Of a stretch of 64,000 nucleotides of DNA, positions 11,202 to 21,424 are shown piece by piece. Each line of letters starts with the position of its first letter. Position 1 is the stretch's first letter. The stretch is from Diplolepis rosae (lineage: Eukaryota; Arthropoda; Insecta; Hymenoptera; Diplolepididae): contig JAPYXD010000308.1 of NCBI GenBank assembly GCA_030998225.1, positions 382,001 through 446,000 of the forward strand, in the 5' to 3' direction. The notes beneath the pieces were generated by a model. It saw only the letters and a program-made list of their open reading frames with translations. It was not told the origin of the DNA and ran no database searches. The position numbers and the translations under genes are program-made.

Positions 11202-12597
11202 AATCATAAAAAATGCTGGTTTACGATCAATGACGGTCAAATATAAAGAAAAAAACTCTTTATAGTGTCAAAATTCTTGCGACGTTTCGTTGGCTATGGG
11301 TTTGCCAACCTCATCAGGCTTTATTAAATTAAAAAAACACCAAATATTAAAATTGTCACACACAAGAAAAATAAACATTAAATTAACTTAACATCCAGAA
11401 CATACACAAAATTGTTAAAATTTTACCTTTATAAAAGAAGTTTAACTCATGATGAGTAATGTCGAGAAAATAAAATTATAATAAAAGTCATGATTTACTT
11501 AATAAAATGACGTGATGTCATGGAGTCGACGACACTTTGTCTACTAAATTATTACATTCAAACAGTTAACTTAAAATATTGACAACAGTTATTGTAAACA
11601 CAGAATTTGAAATGTAAACAGACATCAGCTGGAAAGCTATCATGAATTTAATCTATTAAGTAATGAAAAATAAATTCTATTCAAAGTAAATATGTCTTCT
11701 TTTTTATTTATACTAAATTTATTAAATTTTATATGGATCATCTCTGATGTTAATCTTTTTCGCTAGTCAGAGACATAATCAACAATCTTGGTATTTTCCC
11801 AATCAAATTCATGGTTGAATTCCAATTGATGTTCACAGACTACGGATTCACTGTTTTTTTTATTTTTGTGTTCATTAATACGAACTCTTAATGCTCTCTT
11901 AGATTCACCAATATAAGTCGCAGTGCAATTTTTACAATTAAATTTGTATACAATATTAGTTTGTTCCCATTTGTTTGTGGAGTCTTTACCTAATTTTATT
12001 ATTGATTTCAAAGTTTTGTTGACGACTGGAATAGTTGAAATATTGTATTCTTTAAAAATATTAGACAATTAAGTGAAGTTTGTTACGTTGTATGGCAAAC
12101 ATACCTTTTGGTTGATGTTTGTATAAGTTTGAACGGTTTTTTTTTATTTGGAGAATTTGGAGAGCTGTATTTAATTGTATTCATGCGGATTTTTATACTT
12201 TTATCGATGAAGCTATTTGGATAATCGTTGTTTAATAATATTTGTTTAACAATCTTCAAATTGGCGTTATGAAACGTTTTGTGAGATAAAGATATCGCTC
12301 GATCAACTAAGTTATAAACAATATTTTTTTTCTGACAAATTGGATGATTGGAAAAGTAATTAATTGTTCTATTTGATGAGGTAGGTTTTTGAAACCAATT
12401 AGAAATAATTTTATTATCTTTTATAATTAATGACACGTCCAGAAAGTTAATTTGATTATTTTGTTGAACTTCAAAGGTGAATTGTAAGTTCTTATCTTGT
12501 GAATTAAAAATATTTAAAACCAAGTCAATAAATTTCTTTTGTACACACAGAATAGTGTCATCTACAAATCTGTAATAAAATAAAGGAGAGCAATGTT
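11202..12597 (-). repeat. Inverted partial copy of the Penelope-like element
   Basis: Complement of about 13,940-15,340. It includes the last part of the RT frame (12,523-12,083), the whole GIY-YIG frame (12,068-11,763) and the ribozyme. The translated pieces are identical to those of the sense copy, including the frameshift and stop between them. The copy starts at GAGAGCAATGTT, where the sense strand has AATTGCTCTC within RT motif C. Confidence 0.9.
11281..11340 (-). ncRNA. Hammerhead ribozyme, copy in the inverted arm
   Basis: Complement of the ribozyme at 15,204-15,270. On the plus strand it is seen as GACGTTTCGTTGGC ... GCCAACCTCATCAGG. All core bases are the same as in the other copy. 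Confidence 0.75.
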
Positions 12598-12675
12598 AAA
12601 AAAAATGTTCACTTTTACAGTAACTCAGGTAAAAAAGATTTTTAAAATTTAAATCAACATTATTTAAAAAAACTT

Positions 12676-14454
12676 TTGAAAACAGAAATCAGAGACATCC
12701 ACATCCATATTGAATTTATTAAAAAATCACTCGCACGTATTAAGAAACAAATTCTGGATTCCAATTTAGATTGTAATACCGTTAATAAGTTTTTTTATAT
12801 TTCAAATTCTAAATTTAACTCCATACTAAAAAAATGTAACGAGAAACATCAAAAGAAATTTGATTCATTATCAACAAGTAAATATCGCTGCAGGAAAACA
12901 AATAAAGACAGTTGGTTTCGAAATTTATCTGATTTACAAATACCGTCGGATGTCGTTGATATCGTCTCTCTTGGACCAAATTACAGTGTTCCACAAAAAA
13001 TTTCTAAACAAGACGTGATTGATACAATTAAAAATGTGGAATCTTCTTTGTTATCCTTAGACATCAATAGTGATCTCAAGAATGAAATAAGAAAAAAGGT
13101 AACAAATAATATTATGCACAATCTCAATAAAGACACTCATATTTCCATGGAAGACAGAAATTTCGCCAATAAGTCAAAAGTTACTAAACAATTTTTAAAA
13201 AACAATCCTGATATTTTTTTTACTAATGCTGACAAAGGTAACCTTACTGTTTGTCTCAAAAAATCGACTTATAATACAAAAATGACTGACCTTCTCTCAA
13301 ATACTTCCACCTACATTCCAATAACAAGAAATCCTTTGAAAAAATTACAAAGCAATACTTCCAACATTTTAAAGAGACTCAATGATAATGAATTTTTAAA
13401 ATATAAATTCCACAATAATCAACTTACTCTAACCAACACTGTATTAGCTAAATGCTATGGCTTACCTAAAATCCACAAACAAGATACACCTCTTCGTCCC
13501 ATAATTTCTTTGATCAATAGTCCCACGCATTTTTTAGCAAAAATACTATATGATGAATTAAAAGACAGTATCAAAGTCCCAAAATCACATTTAAATGATA
13601 GTTTAGATCTTAAAAGAAAATTGGAAAATCTCGTTGTAGACGATAATCATGTTCTGCTTTCATTAGATGTCAGTTCATTATTCACAAATGTACCCTGTGA
13701 TTTGGTCCTAAAGAGTTTAGACCGAAGATGTCAACTTATTCATAATAACTGTAGAATTCCATTTGATAAAATTATAAATTGTACTAAATTTCTTTTCGAA
13801 AATACATATTTTACCTTTAATAATAATATCTATTTGCAAATTTTTGGCACTCCAATGGGTTCACCAATTTCACCTCTATTCGCAGACATTGTCATGGATG
13901 ATTTGGAAAATGATTGCCTACGAATTTTAAAAGACAAACATAATTGCTCTCCTTTATTTTATTACAGATTTGTAGATGACACTATTCTGTGTGTACAAAA
14001 GAAATTTATTGACTTGGTTTTAAATATTTTTAATTCACAAGATAAGAACTTACAATTCACCTTTGAAGTTCAACAAAATAATCAAATTAACTTTCTGGAC
14101 GTGTCATTAATTATAAAAGATAATAAAATTATTTCTAATTGGTTTCAAAAACCTACCTCATCAAATAGAACAATTAATTACTTTTCCAATCATCCAATTT
14201 GTCAGAAAAAAAATATTGTTTATAACTTAGTTGATCGAGCGATATCTTTATCTCACAAAACGTTTCATAACGCCAATTTGAAGATTGTTAAACAAATATT
14301 ATTAAACAACGATTATCCAAATAGCTTCATCGATAAAAGTATAAAAATCCGCATGAATACAATTAAATACAGCTCTCCAAATTCTCCAAATAAAAAAAAA
14401 CCGTTCAAACTTATACAAACATCAACCAAAAGGTATGTTTGCCATACAACGTAA
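12676..14454 (+). CDS. Penelope-type reverse transcriptase
   Basis: A 592-codon frame that begins on TTG, not ATG. The upstream in-frame stop is TAA at 12,622-12,624, so the true start is missing or lost by a small lesion. RT signatures in order are YGLPKIHKQDTPLRPIIS (about residues 261-278), LLSLDVSSLFTNVP (about 328-341), GTPMGSPISPLFAD (about 391-404), YRFVDDT with the catalytic DD (about 433-439) and NFLDVSLI (about 472-479). The long N-terminal region before the fingers and the DKGNLTV segment are typical of Penelope-like RTs, which are close relatives of telomerase. The frame runs out at TAA 14,454, where a one-base shift separates it from the endonuclease domain. As it stands it is not a complete Penelope polyprotein. 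Confidence 0.9.
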   Translation: MKTEIRDIHIHIEFIKKSLARIKKQILDSNLDCNTVNKFFYISNSKFNSILKKCNEKHQKKFDSLSTSKYRCRKTNKDSWFRNLSDLQIPSDVVDIVSLGPNYSVPQKISKQDVIDTIKNVESSLLSLDINSDLKNEIRKKVTNNIMHNLNKDTHISMEDRNFANKSKVTKQFLKNNPDIFFTNADKGNLTVCLKKSTYNTKMTDLLSNTSTYIPITRNPLKKLQSNTSNILKRLNDNEFLKYKFHNNQLTLTNTVLAKCYGLPKIHKQDTPLRPIISLINSPTHFLAKILYDELKDSIKVPKSHLNDSLDLKRKLENLVVDDNHVLLSLDVSSLFTNVPCDLVLKSLDRRCQLIHNNCRIPFDKIINCTKFLFENTYFTFNNNIYLQIFGTPMGSPISPLFADIVMDDLENDCLRILKDKHNCSPLFYYRFVDDTILCVQKKFIDLVLNIFNSQDKNLQFTFEVQQNNQINFLDVSLIIKDNKIISNWFQKPTSSNRTINYFSNHPICQKKNIVYNLVDRAISLSHKTFHNANLKIVKQILLNNDYPNSFIDKSIKIRMNTIKYSSPNSPNKKKPFKLIQTSTKRYVCHTT

Positions 14455-14468
14455 CAAACTTCACTTAA

Positions 14469-14774
14469 TTGTCTAATATTTTTAAAGAATACAATATTTC
14501 AACTATTCCAGTCGTCAACAAAACTTTGAAATCAATAATAAAATTAGGTAAAGACTCCACAAACAAATGGGAACAAACTAATATTGTATACAAATTTAAT
14601 TGTAAAAATTGCACTGCGACTTATATTGGTGAATCTAAGAGAGCATTAAGAGTTCGTATTAATGAACACAAAAATAAAAAAAACAGTGAATCCGTAGTCT
14701 GTGAACATCAATTGGAATTCAACCATGAATTTGATTGGGAAAATACCAAGATTGTTGATTATGTCTCTGACTAG
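14469..14774 (+). CDS. GIY-YIG endonuclease domain of the Penelope-like element
   Basis: A 101-codon frame (TTG at its start, so not an independent gene) ends TAG at 14,774. It holds NIVYKFNCKNCTATYIGES, RALRVRINEHK and VVCEHQLEFNHEFDW. These are the CxxC, Y-IG, R...EH and final acidic parts of the Penelope endonuclease. The frame is open upstream across VCLPYNVTNFT and is closed by one TAA at 14,466-14,468. The intact ancestor therefore had one long ORF that has suffered one frameshift (near 14,435) and this one stop. Confidence 0.88.
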   Translation: MSNIFKEYNISTIPVVNKTLKSIIKLGKDSTNKWEQTNIVYKFNCKNCTATYIGESKRALRVRINEHKNKKNSESVVCEHQLEFNHEFDWENTKIVDYVSD

Positions 14775-15203
14775 CGAAAAAGATTAACATCAGAGATGAT
14801 CCATATAAAATTTAATAAATTTAGTATAAATAAAAAAGAAGACATATTTACTTTGAATAGAATTTATTTTTCATTACTTAATAGATTAAATTCATGATAG
14901 CTTTCCAGCTGATGTCTGTTTACATTTCAAATTCTGTGTTTACAATAACTGTTGTCAATATTTTAAGTTAACTGTTTGAATGTAATAATTTAGTAGACAA
15001 AGTGTCGTCGACTCCATGACATCACGTCATTTTATTAAGTAAATCATGACTTTTATTATAATTTTATTTTCTCGACATTACTCATCATGAGTTAAACTTC
15101 TTTTATAAAGGTAAAATTTTAACAATTTTGTGTATGTTCTGGATGTTAAGTTAATTTAATGTTTATTTTTCTTGTGTGTGACAATTTTAATATTTGGTGT
15201 TTT

Positions 15204-15270
15204 TTTAATTTAATAAAGCCTGATGAGGTTGGCAAACCCATAGCCAACGAAACGTCGCAAGAATTTTGAC
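15204..15270 (+). ncRNA. Minimal hammerhead ribozyme of Penelope type
   Basis: The core CUGAUGAG is at 15,220-15,227. Stem II is GUUGGC with GCCAAC around loop AAACCCAUA, then GAAA (15,249-15,252) and CGUC (15,253-15,256). Cleavage is predicted after C 15,256. Stem I forms from GC next to the core, an internal loop and AAUUU/AAAUU. Helix III is only the palindrome ACGU without a loop. Hammerheads of this ultra-short helix III kind are known from Penelope-like elements and act best as dimers (family knowledge). The sense and inverted copies in this element could supply two copies. Confidence 0.8.
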
Positions 15271-15637
15271 ACTATAAAGAGTTTTCTTCTTTATATTTGA
15301 CCCTCATTGATCGTAAACCAGCATTTTTTATTACAATAATATGGAGGGTGACACTACCATTTCTACAATTAATTTTATCATTAAAGCACAGAATAATAAG
15401 TAATAGGAACTACAGAATCGACAGACTTTTTTTTACAAATAAAAGTGATAAGCTTGAAAAATATGGAATTCACACAGTAATAAATAACTAAAGCATCGGC
15501 TACAGCACTAGAATCTTTTAAGATCGTCAAGACTAATCGGATTTGATTTGACGTTTCAATTTGAATTCTAGGTTATTGATCATACGATGTTAAATGTTAC
15601 GGTGTAGAGGTACTCAGAACGTTCCGTGAATCTATGA

Positions 15638-15688
15638 TCACTTATTGTTATTGCGAACATAGTATATCTTCTTGGACAAATATTGCCA
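15638..15688 (-). pseudogene. Displaced 3' end of the BEN-gene last exon
   Basis: The CACTA-like insertion cut the last BEN exon. The final codons QYLSKKIYYVRNNNK and the stop (TGA at 15,638-15,640) now lie here, 9 kb from the rest of the exon at 24,681-24,751. The uncut version is at 27,684-27,805. Confidence 0.75.
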
Positions 15689-16198
15689 CCCAGATAGCAC
15701 CAAATATTCCCAGAACCTTCCAGGAAGTTTCCGACGGAAGGATCGGAATATTCCACAGGAAAGTTCCTGGAAGGTCCTGGGAATAAAGAAAATGTCCGCC
15801 CGTCAGGGAATATTCCATTGAAAGGTTCGTGGATTACTCCTCGAGAACCTTGGTGGAAGATGTAATGAGAATCTTCGGAAAATAGTCTTACGACATCTTC
15901 CAGGATGATTCAGCAGCAATACTGAGGGAAAATGCGCAGGGAATATTCGTGATACATTAATCAGAAATATTCTGGGAATATTTACGAACATTATTCCTGG
16001 AAGAAAAAGAAACAATATATACATATATATTAAACATTCTCATTTAAATATACAGTATATTCTTATTTAAACTATTAGGACAGTGAAAGGAATGAAGACC
16101 GCTAAATAATGTACAGGTAAGTAAAATTTTATTTCACTCGGTACAATTATTAACTTTGCTGTGATTAATGTTTGCCTGTTTTCACTTTTTTATTCTAA
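15689..16198. repeat. Left terminal inverted repeat of the CACTA-like element
   Basis: About 510 bp, inverted against about 24,170-24,678 with scattered substitutions. It is rich in GGAATATTCC-type and CTTCCAGGA-type palindromic pieces that could be transposase-binding sites. The stop codon of the DUF4806 gene (16,182) lies inside it. Confidence 0.8.
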
Positions 16199-19100
16199 GT
16201 TCATGATCTTCATCTGATTCTTCTTCGGAATTTAAATTTATTTGCGCTTCCGCTTGTTCATGACTTCGGTGTTTCTCTCTAAAATATAAAAACATATTAG
16301 CAATGTGCATAAATTTATACGGTTCTGAATTGTTATGAGAATAAAATACTGAAATAATAAAACATACATACTTAATTCGTTTTTCGCGTTTTTCACAGGA
16401 TATTAGCCAATCTTGAATAGATTTCTCCATCTCGGCGGTTGTTGCACGTGGAAACATTTTTCCGGTACAATCTGTATAATAAAACAGTTTAGCGTTAATT
16501 GACTTTCCTGACATTATTATAAAAATGGTGTAATAGAATTATTCAAATATAATTTAAAAATATATGCTTACGTTTCACTATTTTATAAAGAAATAGTTCT
16601 TTGAAACAACTCTTTTTCTTCGACCGACCTTTAAATGAATATTCTTTTCCAGCTGAATATGAAAATAGATAGTCCATAAAACCACTCACTGTCATTTGGA
16701 GTGTTCTAAGCTTTCCCAGACTCATAAGAGCGAATACCTAATGTAATTTAAAAGTAGTATTTTTCAGAAAAAATAATCAATTAGGAACCGTACTATTGTA
16801 TTTCAGTTTCAAAAATGTATACCACTTTCGAGACGAAGCTTTTATCTGAAAGCATATTCTCAATTTGTAGAATCTCTTTTTTTGTTTTTGTTGGAAACAT
16901 TTGTAGCGTTTCCTCTTCGCCTAGAATACTTGCTGCTGCTTGTTCAGGAGAAACCTTTGAAACAGATTCTCGGCTGCAGAGAGATTCTAACATGAGACCG
17001 ATTGTGTTGGTCTTTTTAATAATTAGTAGCTGGTAATTATTTACTGTAAGAAAGCAACGTTAAGATCAATGGAACTATTTGCTGAGTGTGATATTTAAAT
17101 GAGAAATAAATTGTAATACTAGTACAGAAACTTACAGCCCGATAGGTCCTCTGGTGAATCGATGAATCTACTGGATGAAGTTCGATGTAATTTCTGGATT
17201 TGATTTCCATTTACGTCGGATATTTTTCATTGATAGAAGCTGTACATGTAAACAAAGAAATTATAGATTCCAATTTATATTCATTTCAAAGTTATTATAA
17301 GTGAAACTCTAAATTAAAACTGTAAGTGACGTATTCATTATTCATGTATTTGTTATTTTCAAAACACTAAAAATATCTCAAGGGCATGTGATACTTTAAC
17401 CTAAGAGCAGGTTAGTTTCTACGGGTTTTCCCACAATTTCCAATTTTTGAAAATAGTAATTGTACCCAGACGTCCGTGTTTATCTTCTTCACTTCTGGGT
17501 ACTATTATGTTTTGGAAAAATTAAAAAGTGTGGAAAAAATCCGTACGAACTAAAGTGCTCTTAGGGTAACCATAGCGAACTGGCTGAACGGTAGCTTTAC
17601 GCTGTACCGTAAAGCTATCGTAAAGCTGTCGTAAAGTAGCATTATAACTCATGAATGAGGCAAAATAAACATTCAAAATGTTTTTATCCTTATTCTACGT
17701 TGAAAATAACGTTAACTGGTAATTGAAATATGCAATAATTTTATTTATTTACGCTAAAAATTGAAAAAAACATAATACTTGTCATTGAAGGCAATGCAGT
17801 GGTTCATCACTTTCCTTGTCTTCACCGTCAGGATTGAATATTTGTTAGAGTGAGATGAAAGTATAGTTGTGTCTCACTCCAACCAATGGTCAACTTTAAT
17901 GGAGAAGTTCCACAAAAGGTGAACCACTGCACTGCTTTCAATGGCAGGTATTATGTTTTTTTCAATTTTTAGCGTAAATAAAGAAATTATTGCATATTTC
18001 AATTACCAGTTAACGTTATTTTCAACGTAGAATAAGGATGAAAACATTTTGAATGTTTATTTTGCCTCATTCATGAGTTATAATGCTACTTTACGATAGC
18101 TTTACGATAGCTTTACGATAGCTTTACGGCACAGCGTAAAGCTACCGTTCAGCCAGTTCGCTAGGGAAAGTATCGTATGCCCTTAAATATTTTTTTTTCT
18201 CACGTACAGTCTATACAATTGTTAAGGACCGTTTGGCAGCTTCGTTTTTTCTTCAGTTGGCCGTTGGATTCAGAAATACCAAGTTCTCTGCTTTCTGTAT
18301 TGTTCTCGTTGACATCTATCTAAAAAAAAGAGCGTCGATATTTTCAAGCAATTTCTTTTTATAACATATACAGGACGTTTATGATGAGATGGTACACCCT
18401 ACTGCGCTTACGCGATAAGTTTTAAATTTCATCGGTTGCTGAGTGTGAGCCGCATTTTTTACATGAATGTTATATAAATTTTAAAATACCATTTTGACGC
18501 TTGGGTGGAGAAGGTGATCGTTCAGAATGTGCTTCAAGACGGTGATCGTTCAGATTTAGTTTCAGAAAGGCGCTAATTCTAAATTGGATTCAGAAAGTTA
18601 TTCATTTGGAGAAATATTATTAATAAGTCCAATTTTGGAAGAACACCTCCTTGAAGCTGATTCCGAACGAGCACCTTCTTGAAGCAAATTCTGAACGTTC
18701 GCCTTCTTCCAGCTAAGCGTCGATTTTATCCTTCCATAAATATAATTTATTAATTGAAAACAGAAATACTTGATGCGAACGAGGGATTCGGTTTATTTTG
18801 AAATTTCAGTCTGAAACTAAAAAAAAAAAAAGAAGAAAAAATTTTCAAATAGACATATGAATTTGGAAACAGATATAAGATATCTATAACTTACTGAAGC
18901 TTTTTCTTTAATCTCGCCAGAACTTTCCACATTACGTATGTAGATGTTGTTGATGGTATCTGTGAAAGAAAATAACTGGTTAAATGAAATATATTTTCCA
19001 TAATTATAACAATTTTTATGTAAAATTTCTATTTTTCTCTCTCATACAACTACAAGTCATATTAGTTATATAAATTTACATATCAACTTACTTTCTTTAT

Positions 19101-20659
19101 TACTGGAACTGGAGAGAGAAATTTTATTAGAATCAGAAATTAATGGAATGATGGGTTTTTTGGGAATATATTTTGTTTTTGCTGAAAGCTTATCTTCTTC
19201 TTGATCTTCGTCAAAGTTTTTAGCGAACCGTATATGCCTCGACTTCTTCAACCTTTCCATGTTTGTAGTTTCATCGCTGTCTAATTCCGACAAATCTAAA
19301 AGCAACGTTATTGCTTTCTGTGCCGCTTCGTAGGTCTCTGGAAATGTCAGATACTATTGTAGGGAACTATAAATTTTAATCGAACATTGCCGTACTTCCC
19401 GAATTTGTATTTGTTGAATTGAAATTATACATATCTTTTTTAAAGTTTACATCTCACAATTATATTAAGTACGACTCATTATTTTTCAATTAAGAAAACC
19501 TTAAACGCGTTTTTCTCAAAACGACTTTTAGCACTAGGCGCAGGTGATTTCTGAAAAACGGCTTTACTAATCGACTTCAAATTTTAGGACCATATCGCCC
19601 GTACCTCCTCTTTGGTAGAATTTTAATTTTAACTCATATTTTCGACCTGATAGCGACACTCATACAGATTAAGAATCTTTCTAAATTTTCTGTTTCAAAT
19701 TACCTACGCCAGCAAGGTGATTTTTTTACATGGGTGCACTCATATACAAATAAAGAAATAAATATGCATTTTGATATGAAAAAAATATTTTTCCATTCTT
19801 TAAAAGTACCCCTTTCAGCGAAAAAAAATTTGTGCCATTACACGCAGTACTAATTATGGAAAATTTGAGAAAAGAGGAGTTAATACTTACTTGCATAACG
19901 TAAAACCCGTAAAACTGGCCATGGTTTCATCTGATCATCTGCCCATTCACTACATGGCTGTTTGTCTCTATTGACAAGTATTTTCAATAAATCTTTTTTA
20001 CTTCCGCATGGAGGAAAGTAGCTGGCGACCATTTGCTCATCATCCTCATGATCGAAAACTGCCCAACTAGTTCTGATGACTTCAATGCCATCTTCAAATT
20101 CCACAATTGCGAAATCAGGCAACTCAGCTTTTGATGTGCTGCAAATTATATACATATGTACAAGTAATGCTATTTTATTGACAAAATTAAAATAATGGAT
20201 TCAATGAATATATAATTAATAAATTCGGAAAGTTATTTACGTATTCACATAAAATAAATATTTAGAAATTATATTTCGCAGTAGCGCGTAAGGTTGCATG
20301 GCAAGATTCGCAAGCTTGCAGCAGCCTTGCGATATAAACCTTGCAACAACGTTGCATCAACATTGCAATCTCTGTAATTTCTGCAATCTTACGTACTACT
20401 AGGGTTTTATAAGAAATACAATCCAATAAATTTGGCACGCAAATATCTATACATATTCCGAATTTATTTTCAGGTGAGAGAATAATAATTGGATGTAAAA
20501 ATAGATTTCTTATTAATTATTCGATCCTCAAAATTTGATCTCGTCATTTTACTTAACAAATATTGTACATATTTTTCGCTCCAGTGTAAAACAATTAGTA
20601 TTAGTAATAAATTAAGAGATATATAATTAAATTATTTAATTTTTTACTTACCTTGACAT
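16182..20659 (-). CDS. DUF4806-type accessory protein of the transposon, ten exons
   Basis: Exons (minus) are 20,659-20,652, 20,138-19,891, 19,337-19,092, 18,959-18,895, 18,319-18,204, 17,193-17,136, 17,029-16,823, 16,737-16,572, 16,471-16,372 and 16,278-16,182. All introns are GT-AG and every split codon fits, giving 436 residues and a TGA stop. The start MSSTSKAELPDFAIVEF and EDGIEVI...SYFPPC form the N-terminal module usual in DUF4806 insect proteins. The middle is charged. The C-terminal DUF4806 part includes FPTKTKKEILQIENMLSD, LGKLRTLQMTVSGFMDYLFS, EYSFKGRSKKKSCF and ATTAEMEKSIQDWL. DUF4806 has no proven function. Placed head-to-head with a transposase inside shared TIRs, an accessory or DNA-binding role is inferred. 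Exon 9 could start 36 bases earlier and stay in frame. No lesion was seen. Confidence 0.8.
17380..18186. mobile_element. MITE in intron 5 of the DUF4806 gene, with another foldback inside
   Basis: The left end AAGGGCATGTGATACTTTAACC pairs with AAAGTATCGTATGCCCTT on the right. The next block, CTAAGAGCA..ACGGGTTTTCCCACA, pairs with TGTGGAAAAAATCCGTAC..TGCTCTTAG. The core has a GTACCCAGA / TCTGGGTAC hairpin. A partial relative lies at 60,150-60,294. The element is split near its right end by the foldback 17,573-18,163. Confidence 0.65.
17573..18163. mobile_element. Foldback element with TAGCGAACTGGC ends
   Basis: Arms of about 245 bp are nearly perfect inverted repeats (TAGCGAACTGGCTGAACGG to CCGTTCAGCCAGTTCGCTA), with a TA at each end that may be the target duplication. 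Near the ends, GCTTTACGATA repeats in tandem three to four times. Nested at the third level: MITE, in an intron, in the CACTA-like element, in the BEN element. Confidence 0.75.
20277..20405. repeat. Small inverted-repeat element in intron 1 of the DUF4806 gene
   Basis: GTAGCGCGTAAGGTTGCA on the left is mirrored by TGCAATCTTACGTACTAC on the right, with several TTGCA/TGCAA half-sites (for example TTGCAACAACGTTGCA) between. About 130 bp, MITE-like. Confidence 0.55.
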
Positions 20660-21424
20660 GTTCTGAGGGTTGTAAGTCTCAGGAAAAATAAACAAAATGG
20701 AGAATTCCGGCCGGTTAGATCCGCAGTGATCCACAGTAATTTAAACTTTCAACTGTTACAAATTGCATAGTGATTTCCATAAGGGCAATAAAAATCAATA
20801 AAAACCTCAATCGCTTTATTTTCATAGCAAATATTAAAGTTAGACATTTTTTCGCTTTTTAGCCTCACTTTTATTTAAATTATTCTTGATTTGATTTAAA
20901 TGATTGTTAATTCTAATATTTCATGAAGAAAATAAGAAAATCGAATTTTCAGGTGATTATGTTCAACTAACCTTAGAATTATATCCGCGACGTGATTTAA
21001 AGAAACCAATTTTCTAATTGTTTGCTTTCTAAATTATATTTTTAATATATCAATTAATCATCTGTTTCAGTTATTGAAATACATATTAACCATTGGTTAA
21101 GTCTAGTGACTACTAGCTAACAACAACAAAAAAGAACTTTTGTCATTTTCGTCATCTTGTCATTTTGGGTGGCAATGTGAAACGAGGTAAGAGAAATTTA
21201 CATTAAATACTTAAAATGACCACAATTTCAATTTTTCATCATTAAAATCAATTGTAATCATATTATATTTTATTCATTATTCTGATGCAAGAACCTAATC
21301 TGAAAGTTCAATTTTCATTGTCATTCGAAATAAAGAATTTTTGTAATCGAACTGCTTCTTTATTCTATTCAGGAAATAAATTTTCTGGAATGAGTTCATT
21401 CTTCAGAATAACTTAAAATAAACC
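20660..21424. promoter_or_regulatory. Shared 5' region between the two divergent transposon genes
   Basis: 765 bases separate the two start codons. On the plus side a donor GTAAGA at about 21,187 and an acceptor CTATTCAG at about 21,373 suggest a 5'-UTR intron before the transposase. Bidirectional transcription from here is inferred from layout only. No clear core promoter was recognised. Confidence 0.4.

Larger units (their letters stand above)
11202..15365 (+). mobile_element. Penelope-like retroelement with an inverted 5' partial copy
   Basis: The insertion is bounded by CAATTAATTT at 11,192-11,201 and 15,366-15,375. The uninterrupted arm on the other side of the host transposon has this sequence once, so it is a 10-bp target duplication. 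The sense copy occupies about 12,598-15,365 and encodes a reverse transcriptase and a GIY-YIG endonuclease. The first about 1.4 kb (11,202-12,597) is an inverted copy of the 3' part (about 13,940-15,340), a layout known for Penelope elements (pLTR-like inverted repeats). Each copy ends in a hammerhead ribozyme. Confidence 0.9.

Noticed and set aside
12606..12685. A small exon and intron (ATG 12,606, donor 12,630, acceptor 12,685) as the true start of the Penelope ORF
   Set aside because: Splice-like sites exist but the joined frame does not match the RT frame and hits a stop.
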